Origin: Rouxiella badensis
GTDB lineage: Bacteria > Pseudomonadota > Gammaproteobacteria > Enterobacterales > Enterobacteriaceae
Length of the DNA: 64,000 bases
Reading direction: 5' to 3'
NCBI GenBank assembly: GCA_026967495.1
Contig: CP114060.1
Location: 1,302,001 to 1,366,000, forward strand
Within the stretch, counting starts at the first letter, position 1, and every line of letters starts with the position of its first letter. This document shows positions 38,520 through 45,763 of this stretch, one piece after another. The notes below the pieces were generated by a model. That model was not told where the DNA came from. It made no database searches and saw nothing but the letters and a program-made list of their open reading frames with translations. The translations under genes were made by a program, and so were the position numbers.

Positions 38520-39394
38520 TGTTTATTGGCCTCTTTTAAAGATGCGGCGTCGAGCTGCTGAGCGCAGTAGTCGGTGTCAGAGCAGACGAACATGCGGTTG
38601 CCGAGATCGTCGAGCACCACTTCATCGAGATAGCTGTCGTGCGATCCGCAGAGAGCGCACGGCTGATCCCATTGCTGCACCGTGAAGGGGTGATCCTCAA
38701 AGTCCAGGCTTTCGACCTGGGTAAACGGCGGCAGCGCGTAGATACGTTTTTCGCGTCCCGCGCCGAACAGTTGCAGGGCGGGCATCATGTGCATCTTCGG
38801 GTTGTCGAATTTCGGAATAGGTGACGGATCCATCACGTAGCGATTGTTGACCTTCACCGGATAGGCATAGGTGGTCGCGATGTGGCCGAAGCGGGCGATG
38901 TCTTCATAAAGCTTCACCTGCATAACGCCGTACTCTTCGAGCGCATGCATTTTTCGCGTCTCGGTTTCACGCGGCTCGATAAAGCGCAACGGCTCGGGGA
39001 TCGGCACCTGAAAAATCAGGATCTGATCTTCCTGCAGCGGTGTTTCAGGAATTCGGTGGCGGGTCTGGATAAGCGTCGCCTCGGTGGTTTTTTCGGTCGT
39101 CTCGACGCCGGCGACATTTTTAAAGAAACGGCGGATCGACACGGCGTTGGTGGTATCGTCGGCCCCCTGATCGATGACCTTCAGCACGTCCTCCTGACCT
39201 ATCACGCTGGCAGTAATCTGAATACCGCCGGTGCCCCAGCCGTAAGGCATCGGCATCTCACGACCGGCGAACGGCACCTGATAGCCGGGGATCGCCACGG
39301 CCTTCAAAATAGCTCGGCGGATCATGCGCTTGGTTTGCTCGTCTAGATAACCCTGGTTATAGCCGGTTGCGGTTGCAGCATTATTATTTTTCAT
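38516..39394 (-). CDS. phnJ: Alpha-D-ribose 1-methylphosphonate 5-phosphate C-P lyase PhnJ
   Basis: Radical SAM enzyme that breaks the carbon-phosphorus bond. The product has 292 residues from the ATG at 39394 (M-K-N-N-N-A-A-T), which has AAGGA eight bases upstream and lies within the end of phnI. Family blocks are LDEQTKRMIRRAILKAVAIPGYQVPF and RFIEPRETETRKMHALEEYGVMQVKLYED. The cluster and thiyl cysteines are in CALCGSH and FVCSDTDYC. A start six codons further upstream was rejected for lack of a ribosome-binding site. Confidence 0.96.
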   Translation of the reverse strand: MKNNNAATATGYNQGYLDEQTKRMIRRAILKAVAIPGYQVPFAGREMPMPYGWGTGGIQITASVIGQEDVLKVIDQGADDTTNAVSIRRFFKNVAGVETTEKTTEATLIQTRHRIPETPLQEDQILIFQVPIPEPLRFIEPRETETRKMHALEEYGVMQVKLYEDIARFGHIATTYAYPVKVNNRYVMDPSPIPKFDNPKMHMMPALQLFGAGREKRIYALPPFTQVESLDFEDHPFTVQQWDQPCALCGSHDSYLDEVVLDDLGNRMFVCSDTDYCAQQLDAASLKEANKQ

Positions 39395-40478
39395 TGGAGA
39401 GATCCTTGCCATTGGCCGCTTCGTGCTGTTTGCGCAGGCGCTGCAACAGCTCCAGTTCAGCCTGGAAATCGACGTAGTGAGGGAGCTTCAGGTGCGAGAC
39501 AAACCCTGCGGCCTCGACGTTATCGGCGTGGGACAGCACAAACTCTTCATCCTGCGCCGGGCTGCGGACCTGCTCATCGTATTCGGGGGCCTGTAGTGCG
39601 CGGTCAACCAGCGACATCGACATGGCCTTGCGTTCGGCGCGGCCAAACACCAGCCCATACCCACGGGTGAAGTGCGGTGGTCGATCTTCTGGGGTAATAA
39701 AGCCGTTCACCATCTCGCATTCTGTCAGCAGGATCTCGCCGATATCGATAGCAAAGCCCAGCTCTTCCGGCACGATTTCGACCGTCAGCCAGCCGGTGCG
39801 AATTTCGCCGGCGAAAGGGTGGGTGCGGCCATAGCCACGCTGGGTGGAATAACTCAGCGACAGCAGAAAACCTTCGTCGCCGCGCACCAACTGCTGCAAA
39901 CGTGCGGCGCGGGTGGCCGGATAGACAGGCGGCGTGCGGGTAATGTCGTCCGGCTCGCTGCCGTCGTCTTGCTCAGTGACCGCCAACTGTTGATTGGCCA
40001 ACAGGTCAAACACGTGTCCGCAGGATTCGGGGAGCGTCTCGTCGGCGTTGGGGGCGACGGGATCCAATCCTTCGGCCAGCAGAGCGAAGTCCAGCAGGCG
40101 GTGGGTGTAGTCATAGGTCGGGCCTAGCACTTGTCCGCCCGGCAGGTCTTTATAAATCGCCGATACGCGGCGTTCGAGGCGCATATTGGCGGTATTCAGC
40201 GGCTGACTGATGGCCAGACGCGGCAGCGTGGTGCGGTAGGCGCGCAGCAGGAAGATGGCCTCAACCAGATCCCCTGACGACTGTTTAATAGCCAGTGCGG
40301 CCAACTGGGGATCGTAAATTCCGCCCTCGCTCATGACGCGATCGACGGCCAAGCCAAGCTGTTGCTCAATTTGTTCGGCGTTGATTTCAGTGACCTGAGT
40401 GTCACCGCGGCGCTGGTGTGCCAGCAGTTCGTGAGCGGCCTCGATGGCCTTCTCGCCCCCTTTAACGGCAACGTACAT
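39384..40478 (-). CDS. phnI: C-P lyase core protein PhnI
   Basis: Core subunit with nucleosidase activity toward purine nucleotides; it swaps the base of ATP for phosphonate together with PhnGHL. The product has 364 residues. Landmarks are MYVAVKGGEKAIEAAHELLA, EGGIYDPQLAALAIKQSSGDLVEAIFLLRAYRTTLPR and FSYSTQRGYGRTHPFAGEIR-like LSLSYSTQRGYGRTHPFAGE. Start overlaps the phnH stop by one base. Confidence 0.96.
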   Translation of the reverse strand: MYVAVKGGEKAIEAAHELLAHQRRGDTQVTEINAEQIEQQLGLAVDRVMSEGGIYDPQLAALAIKQSSGDLVEAIFLLRAYRTTLPRLAISQPLNTANMRLERRVSAIYKDLPGGQVLGPTYDYTHRLLDFALLAEGLDPVAPNADETLPESCGHVFDLLANQQLAVTEQDDGSEPDDITRTPPVYPATRAARLQQLVRGDEGFLLSLSYSTQRGYGRTHPFAGEIRTGWLTVEIVPEELGFAIDIGEILLTECEMVNGFITPEDRPPHFTRGYGLVFGRAERKAMSMSLVDRALQAPEYDEQVRSPAQDEEFVLSHADNVEAAGFVSHLKLPHYVDFQAELELLQRLRKQHEAANGKDLSNEK

Positions 40479-41059
40479 TAGCAGGCCTCCACGCGGGTCG
40501 TGCGCGGCAAGGCAAGCAGCTGCTCACCGCAGGTAAACATAAAGTCCAGCCCCAGCGGGAAGCGGTGTGGACGATTGAGTAAATATTGGGTGACGGCGTC
40601 GGGCAGCTGCACCGAGATAACGCGTGACTGTTCAATCCCCGAATCCAGCAAGCGCAGCGGCTTGCCGCCTTCCAGCGACTCAACCTGCACGATGACGCTG
40701 GTGGCCAGCTCAGGCGACATTTCATCACCGCACGGGAAGGCCAACAGCGTGGCGCTGTCGAGCGAACCCTCCGCCAGCGCAAAGCTAACGCTGCTCGGGT
40801 CTTCGGTCAGTACGGCACCGGTGTGGAATCGCAAATTCTGACGCAGCACGTCGTCGTTGAGCCGTGGGCTTATCCACAGCGGCGTATCTTGATCGATAAG
40901 CGTCAGCAGCACGCAGGCGCTGGCAGAATCCAGCACGCCGAAGCCGGACATTTCCGGCAGCGCGACAATCGAGCCGGGTTCGCTTAACGCTTTGAGGATA
41001 CGACGGAAACTAAACTGGGCATCGGCGACCGGATGCTTAAAACTTGCAACGAGTGACAT
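40478..41059 (-). CDS. phnH: C-P lyase core protein PhnH
   Basis: Structural subunit of the PhnGHIJ core complex, PLP-transferase-like fold without the cofactor lysine. The product has 193 residues. The N terminus SLVASFKHPVADAQFSFRRILKALSEPG and the C-terminal PHRFPLGLDFMFTCGEQLLALPR match E. coli PhnH. Two bases separate it from phnG. Confidence 0.95.
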   Translation of the reverse strand: MSLVASFKHPVADAQFSFRRILKALSEPGSIVALPEMSGFGVLDSASACVLLTLIDQDTPLWISPRLNDDVLRQNLRFHTGAVLTEDPSSVSFALAEGSLDSATLLAFPCGDEMSPELATSVIVQVESLEGGKPLRLLDSGIEQSRVISVQLPDAVTQYLLNRPHRFPLGLDFMFTCGEQLLALPRTTRVEAC

Positions 41060-41061
41060 AG

Positions 41062-41506
41062 TTACTCTCCCCTAACCAGAGTGAAGAAGTCGACGCGGCT
41101 GGACGCAATTTCGCGGGCACGCTGTTCGCGACGCGCCTGCTGGCTGGCGGCCAGTGGCGCAATGACGCGTTTATGGAGCAGCTCCTCCATACCGGAGACC
41201 TGTAGCAGCGCATCAATCACGGCGCAGAGGCTCGGCGTGGGCCTTGTCGCGACCGCGAACATAGCTGTAGCCGTAGACGCCGGAGGCAAGCTGGATAACG
41301 GCGCGGGTGACGGTCATGTCGCCCATCACGAAGCGTTTTCCGGTGCCACCCATCCGGGCCTGTAGCTGCGTCAGGCCGGTTTCAGCCGGGCGCAGGCGTT
41401 CAAAGGTAGGGCTGAGATTGAGCGGCTTCCAGTGTTCAAGCAGCTCCGACGGCTGGCTGTGGGCCAGCACCGACATCCAGCGTTGACGGTTTTCTAAGGC
41501 GTCCAT
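41062..41506 (-). CDS. phnG: C-P lyase core protein PhnG (frame broken by 1 nt)
   Basis: Small subunit of the C-P lyase core. QRWMSVLAHSQPSELLEHW and TGLTQLQARMGGTGKRFVMGD mark the first part, CAVIDALLQ to ASSRVDFFTLVRGE the second. At R-D-K-A-H-A-E the coding strand reads GAGCCTC; GAGCTC (plus strand 41227-41233 with one G fewer) gives H-A-E-L-C-A-V-I-D-A-L and joins the halves. Repaired length is 147 residues. Another break at a corrected GRGCYC site. Confidence 0.93.
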
Positions 41507-42234
41507 TAGTGCTCCATGGTGAGTTCAATCATGTCAGCACGCGTCAGGCTGACGGAGTATTCCGCTACGCTGCCGTTGCTGTCACAGGTGTTAATGGTGC
41601 GCACGCAAAGCAGCGGTGCCTGCGGGACAATTTCCAGCAGTTTGCTTTCTTTGGCCTGCGCGCGGCGGGCATTGATACGTGTCGTGCGGCGGCTCAGACG
41701 CTGATTGATTTCGGTGCGGATAAAGTCATGCAGCGAACCGTTTTGGAAATTCTGGAGGATGGGCCACCAGCCGAGATCTGGCAGGTAGTGGTCAATCACG
41801 CAGACAGGCACATTGTTAACGCGACGCAGAGTGCGCAGATGAATAACCGTTTCACCCTCCTGACGCCCCAGGGCGGTCGCAACGTGATCGGTCGCCGGAC
41901 GGAGCACCGCCAACAGCCTTTCGCTGGTGGGATGACTTCCCTGATCCAGCAGGTTTTGGCTGAAGCGTGCCTGCGAGTGCAGCGGATAATCATAAGGGCG
42001 CATCAACACCAGTGTGCCGATACCCTGACGGCGCTGAAGCCAGCCGCGATCGACCAGTTCATCGACCGCACGCCGCAGCGTATGGCGGTTAACCTGAAAA
42101 CGTTCGGCGAGCTGGTTTTCCGGAGGCAGATAGTCACCGCAGCGGTAAGTGCTACGCAACTCCTGCTCGAGCTGAGCGGCTATCTGCTGGTAACGCGTTG
42201 GGTAGCTGGTCGGATGTCTAGATAGGTCTATCAC
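41506..42234 (-). CDS. phnF: GntR/HutC-family regulator PhnF
   Basis: Probable repressor of the phn operon that heads it. The product has 242 residues. The N-terminal GntR winged helix is LPPENQLAERFQVNRHTLRRAVDELVDRGWLQRRQGIGTLV (about 37-78); the C-terminal UTRA ligand domain ends AEYSVSLTRADMIELTMEH. GTG at 42234 is the start, with GAGG nine bases upstream, and it overlaps the stop of a 38-codon open frame (GTGA). Confidence 0.95.
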   Translation of the reverse strand: MIDLSRHPTSYPTRYQQIAAQLEQELRSTYRCGDYLPPENQLAERFQVNRHTLRRAVDELVDRGWLQRRQGIGTLVLMRPYDYPLHSQARFSQNLLDQGSHPTSERLLAVLRPATDHVATALGRQEGETVIHLRTLRRVNNVPVCVIDHYLPDLGWWPILQNFQNGSLHDFIRTEINQRLSRRTTRINARRAQAKESKLLEIVPQAPLLCVRTINTCDSNGSVAEYSVSLTRADMIELTMEH

Positions 42235-42347
42235 AATGAATACCTCGCTGCCTGAATGTCAGCGCGTAGGTCAGGAGCAGAAACGTGCTCTGCCGGGCGA
42301 CCGCGGGGGTGATGTAAAGACTGTCTGATTGAGTCAAAAATTTGCAT
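42231..42347 (-). CDS. Possible 38-residue leader ORF coupled to phnF
   Basis: ATG at 42347 with AGG eight bases upstream opens a frame of 38 codons (begins M-Q-I-F-D-S-I-R-Q-S, ends A-A-R-Y-S-L) whose TGA shares bases with the GTG start of phnF. Spacing and overlap are those of a translationally coupled gene. I do not recognise the peptide. It could be a real small protein, a leader peptide, or chance. Confidence 0.4.
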   Translation of the reverse strand: MQIFDSIRQSLHHPRGRPAEHVSAPDLRADIQAARYSL

Positions 42348-42380
42348 GGTGTCAACCTCGGTTCGACGTTGGCACCATCT

Positions 42381-42398
42381 TGGAGGGGAAAATGACAG
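42381..42398 (-). promoter_or_regulatory. Pho-box-like site upstream of the phn operon
   Basis: On the minus strand CTGTCAT is followed, 11 bases on, by CCCTCCA. The first half is a perfect Pho-box heptamer; the second is poor. phn operons belong to the PhoB regulon, so the place fits, but half a box is weak evidence. Confidence 0.35.
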
Positions 42399-42536
42399 TT
42401 CGGTGAAGCAGGAGTTGCAGGTTGATGAACAATGCGGGACGGCGACGGGAATAAATAGCCAAGTCGTTGATGCAGCGATCGTTAGGCTGAAGAGAATGGA
42501 TCTTTCGTCCATCCTCAACGATTTTAAGCGGCAGTT

Positions 42537-43002
42537 TTAACGTAAAAAGTGGATCACCTGGTTGCTGCTACCGCGCCAGACAAGGGAAGGATCGTGCAGA
42601 TCCTGCACAAATTTCCCGTCGACAAGCACGTTGACTCGAGCGATCGTCCGCCGCTGATCGCCGCTGAGACTCGTCGAGGCGATAACCGGTCCACATCCAA
42701 ACGTTTTTTCCCGGACACTCGTCGCTTATGCGCTGCAAAAGATGGTCGACAGCCGACAGATTTTGCGGATGCAGCGGATCCCCGCCCGAGAGCGACAGAC
42801 CCTGACGCGGGATGACCTTATCCTGTAAATCAGTGACTATGCGGTCTTCTATCTCGGGCGTGAAAAGCTGGCCTGAGGTGAGTCGCCAGGTGCTCTTGTT
42901 ATAACAGCCACGGCACTGATGCACGCACCCGGAGACAAACAGCGTACAACGGGTGCCCGGCCCGTTGACGACGTCTAGCGGATAATAGGCGTGATAGTTC
43001 AT
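42537..43002 (-). CDS. nrdG: Anaerobic ribonucleotide reductase activating protein NrdG (frame broken by 1 nt)
   Basis: Radical SAM activase that makes the glycyl radical on NrdD. MNYHAYYPLDVVNGPGTRCTLF leads to the cluster motif C-x3-C-x2-C (CVHQCRGC). At W-T-G-Y-R-L-D-E the coding strand reads GAGTCTC; GAGCTC gives L-D-E-L-S-G-D-Q-R-R-T-I-A-R-V-N-V-L-V-D-G-K-F and the usual end SLVWRGSSNQVIHFLR. Repaired length is 154 residues, the E. coli length. ATG at 43002 lies five bases after the nrdD stop; a start at 43023 was rejected because it overlaps nrdD. Confidence 0.95.
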
Positions 43003-43006
43003 GCGA

Positions 43007-45160
43007 TTAACCGAGCTGCCCATTATCGAGATGCTTTACGCGGCGCTTAACCTCTTCCTGCTTACCGGCGTTGAAAGGACGCGCATCCGGGCTGCCGAGA
43101 TAGCCGCACACCCGACGTGTGACCGACACCCTCGAGGCATCGTGATTGCCGCATTTCGGACAGGTAAATCCTTTGCTGGTACAGGAAAACTCGCCGGTAA
43201 AACCGCAATCGTAGCATTCGTCTATTGGCGTATTCGTGCCGTAATAGGGGACGCGGGTATAGCTGTAGTCCCAAACGTCTTCGAGCGCGCGCAGGTTGTG
43301 CTGCAGGTTGGGGTATTCGCCGTAGCAGATGAATCCGCCGTTGCTGACCGGGGGATAAGGCGCCTCGAAATCCAGCTTCTCATACGGATTGACCTTCTTC
43401 TCTACGTCGAGGTGGAAGCTGTTGGTGTAATAGCCTTTGTCGGTCACGCCTGGGATCATGCCGAATTCTGCGGTATCGAGTCGGCAGAACCGATCGCACA
43501 GGTTTTCGCTCGGCGTACTGTAGAGGCTGAAGCCGTAGCCGGTTTCCTGCTTCCAGGCCTCGGTGGCCGCCTTCAGTCGGGCAACAATTGACACGGCTTT
43601 GTCGCGCAGTGCAGCGTTATCAAACAGATGCGCTTGGCCGCCATACAGCGCAGTGATAGTTTCGTGCACGCCGATATAACCCAGCGAGATGGAGGCCCGC
43701 CCGTTTTTGAAGATTTCGCTGATGTCATCATCGGCTTTCAAGCGCACGCCGCAGGCACCCTCCATATAAAGGATCGGCGCGACGCGGGCTTTTACCCCGT
43801 CGAGTCGGGCGATACGGGTCATCAACGCTTTTTTGGCCAGCAGCAGACGCTGGTCGAGTAAATCCCAAAAGGCAGGTTCATTGCCTTTGGCTTCCAGCGC
43901 GATGCGCGGCAGGTTCAGGCTTATCACGCCAATGTTGTTGCGCCCGTCATGAACCTCTTCGCCGTGCTCCTGGTAAACGCCGAGAAAGCTGCGGCAGCCC
44001 ATCGGGGTTTTAAACGAACCGGTGACCTTAACCACCTGATCGTAATTAAGAATATCAGGATACATACGCTTGCTGGCGCATTCGAGGGCGAGCTGTTTGA
44101 TGTCATAATTGGCGTCGGCCGCCTTATGATTTATGCCGTCGCGAATGGCGAAAACCAATTTGGGAAACACGGCCGTTTTACGATTTTTTCCTAATCCGGC
44201 GATACGGTTGCGCAGAATCGATTTTTGAATCAGCCGCGCTTGCCAACAGGTACCCAGACCAAAGCCAAAGGTCACAAACGGCGTCTGGCCGTTGGCGGTG
44301 TGAAGCGTATTAACCTCATATTCCAGCGACTGAAAGGCGTCGTAGCACTCTTTTTCTGTGAGCTGGTGGGCGTAGGCTTCAACGTCGGAAATAGCCCACT
44401 GCGTTGCCGTTTTTCTATGCTTCTTAAAACTTTGCGTGACAAAGGGCGCTAGAATTTCGTCGATACGGTTGATGGTGGTTCCGCCGTAAATGTGGCTGGC
44501 AACCTGAGCGATAATCTGTGCCGTGACGGCGGTCGCGGTGGAGATGGACTTCGGCGTATCGATTTCCGCGTTGCCCATTTTAAAACCTTTATTCAACATG
44601 CCTTTGAGGTCGATGAGCATGCAGTTGAACATCGGGAAAAACGGTGAGTAGTCGAGATCGTGATAATGAATTTCGCCGCGCTCGTGGGCCAGCACCACGT
44701 CACGAGGCAGAATATGCTGACGCGCATAGTGTTTCGCCACAATCCCCGCCAGCAGGTCGCGCTGTGTGGGAATGACTTTGCTGTCCTTATTGGCGTTTTC
44801 ATTAAGCAACGCGAGATTACTTTGCTCCACCAGTCCACGGATCTCCTGATTGAGACGGCTGCGCAATTCACGTTTGATGTCCCGGTCGTGGCGATACTCG
44901 ATGTAGGCGCGCGCCAGCGGCTTATAGGGGCCTGCCATCAGCTGGTTTTCAACCGCTTCCTGAATCTCATGGATGTCGATGCGATGTTTACCGCGCAGAG
45001 TCTCTGTCACCTCACTCGCCACGCGGGTGCAATATGCCATATCGTCGACGTTAACGGCGGCCGCCGCACGTTGCACCGCCTGCATGATCAACTGCCCGTC
45101 AAACAGCACCTGACAGCCATCGCGCTTGATGACCAGCAGGCCTGAGTTCTCAAGTTTCAA
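43007..45160 (-). CDS. nrdD: Anaerobic ribonucleoside-triphosphate reductase NrdD
   Basis: Class III glycyl-radical reductase that makes dNTPs without oxygen, using formate as reductant. The product has 717 residues. The N-terminal ATP-cone (about 1-100, LVIKRDGCQVLFDGQLIMQAV) is followed by the reductase barrel with HYHDLDYSPFFPMFNCMLID and YGFSLYSTPSENLCDRF. A zinc ribbon of two Cys pairs (CYDCGF, CPKCGN) precedes the radical glycine in TRRVCGYLGSPDARPFN. Preceded by two NrdR boxes. Confidence 0.98.
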   Translation of the reverse strand: MKLENSGLLVIKRDGCQVLFDGQLIMQAVQRAAAAVNVDDMAYCTRVASEVTETLRGKHRIDIHEIQEAVENQLMAGPYKPLARAYIEYRHDRDIKRELRSRLNQEIRGLVEQSNLALLNENANKDSKVIPTQRDLLAGIVAKHYARQHILPRDVVLAHERGEIHYHDLDYSPFFPMFNCMLIDLKGMLNKGFKMGNAEIDTPKSISTATAVTAQIIAQVASHIYGGTTINRIDEILAPFVTQSFKKHRKTATQWAISDVEAYAHQLTEKECYDAFQSLEYEVNTLHTANGQTPFVTFGFGLGTCWQARLIQKSILRNRIAGLGKNRKTAVFPKLVFAIRDGINHKAADANYDIKQLALECASKRMYPDILNYDQVVKVTGSFKTPMGCRSFLGVYQEHGEEVHDGRNNIGVISLNLPRIALEAKGNEPAFWDLLDQRLLLAKKALMTRIARLDGVKARVAPILYMEGACGVRLKADDDISEIFKNGRASISLGYIGVHETITALYGGQAHLFDNAALRDKAVSIVARLKAATEAWKQETGYGFSLYSTPSENLCDRFCRLDTAEFGMIPGVTDKGYYTNSFHLDVEKKVNPYEKLDFEAPYPPVSNGGFICYGEYPNLQHNLRALEDVWDYSYTRVPYYGTNTPIDECYDCGFTGEFSCTSKGFTCPKCGNHDASRVSVTRRVCGYLGSPDARPFNAGKQEEVKRRVKHLDNGQLG

Positions 45161-45182
45161 AATAGAAGTCCCTTCGATTAAA

Positions 45183-45230
45183 ACGCTATATATAGATTAA
45201 TAACGACAATATACACGCTACATATAGATT
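45183..45230 (-). promoter_or_regulatory. Tandem NrdR boxes upstream of nrdDG
   Basis: ACGCTATATATAGATT at 45183-45198 and ACGCTACATATAGATT at 45215-45230 differ by one base and lie 32 bases apart, three helical turns. They resemble the NrdR consensus acaCwAtATaTwGtgt, and NrdR boxes normally come in such pairs before nrd operons. Confidence 0.78.
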
Positions 45231-45434
45231 TATTCCCGGGCTTAATGGGGCATTTTTTGACTTGAGACAAGGAAAATTGTTATCGGAAATCTGCTGCTGA
45301 GAGCGCTTCAATCTGCTGCAAGTCCTGTCGATTTACTTCGCACAGAGTTAAAGCTTTTTCGATCTGTGGATAAAACCTACGCATTGCGGTGAAGGCAAGG
45401 CGACAGGCCGGGCGACCGCGAGGGTGCTTTAGAG

Positions 45435-45491
45435 GGTTTAAGGAAGGTTTAGTGATGGTTTAGATATGGTTAATGTTATCAGGAGTATGAT
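45435..45491 (+). promoter_or_regulatory. PhoP-box array and -10 element of the mgtA promoter
   Basis: GGTTTA occurs at 45435, 45446 and 45457, each 11 bases apart, with GGTTAA at 45468. The PhoP box is two such hexamers with a 5-base gap, so there are up to three overlapping boxes. TATGAT at 45486-45491 follows about 12 bases after the last hexamer, the usual place for a PhoP-activated -10. Confidence 0.82.
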
Positions 45492-45581
45492 TCGCGCACT
45501 TAATTGATTGAGATCAGTTCAGTTCGCGGCGTTTGCGCGACAATCCGCATCGCCGTTTATTAACCTACCGAGAAAAATTTT

Positions 45582-45617
45582 ATGGATCCCGACCCCGACG
45601 CAGTAAGTCCGTCTTGA
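45582..45617 (+). CDS. mgtL: mgtL-like leader peptide
   Basis: An 11-codon frame M-D-P-D-P-D-A-V-S-P-S in the mgtA leader, preceded by CCGAGAAA. E. coli and Salmonella MgtL start with the similar acidic/proline run M-(E/D)-P-(D/E)-P-T. In E. coli such a nascent sequence makes the ribosome unstable at low Mg and so switches mgtA on. This version is shorter and lacks the arginine-rich tail. Confidence 0.72.
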   Translation: MDPDPDAVSPS

Positions 45618-45618
45618 T

Positions 45619-45675
45619 CCGGTAAGCACCTGCCTTTTCGCTGCTGCTTACCGGACAACATTTGGTAAGCAGCAG
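45619..45675 (+). promoter_or_regulatory. Three-armed attenuator in the mgtA leader
   Basis: Arm 1 CCGGTAAGCA (45619-45628), arm 2 CTGCTGCTTACCGG (45641-45654), arm 3 GGTAAGCAGCAG (45664-45675). Arm 2 can pair fully with either arm 1 or arm 3, so two exclusive hairpins are possible. Arm 1 begins just after the leader-peptide stop, so translation can decide which forms. Same logic as the A/B stem switch of the Salmonella mgtA leader. Confidence 0.75.
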
Positions 45676-45763
45676 CCTGCTCTCTCTGATTGCATGCTCT
45701 GTTTTTTACACCCTTTGCCATGCCCACGGTGATTTTGTCGTGGGCGCAAGAAAGGTAAGAGCT

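Noticed and set aside
43001..43591. A 196-codon plus-strand frame opposite nrdD
   Set aside because: Shadow of the nrdD reading frame; no start site and no recognisable motif.
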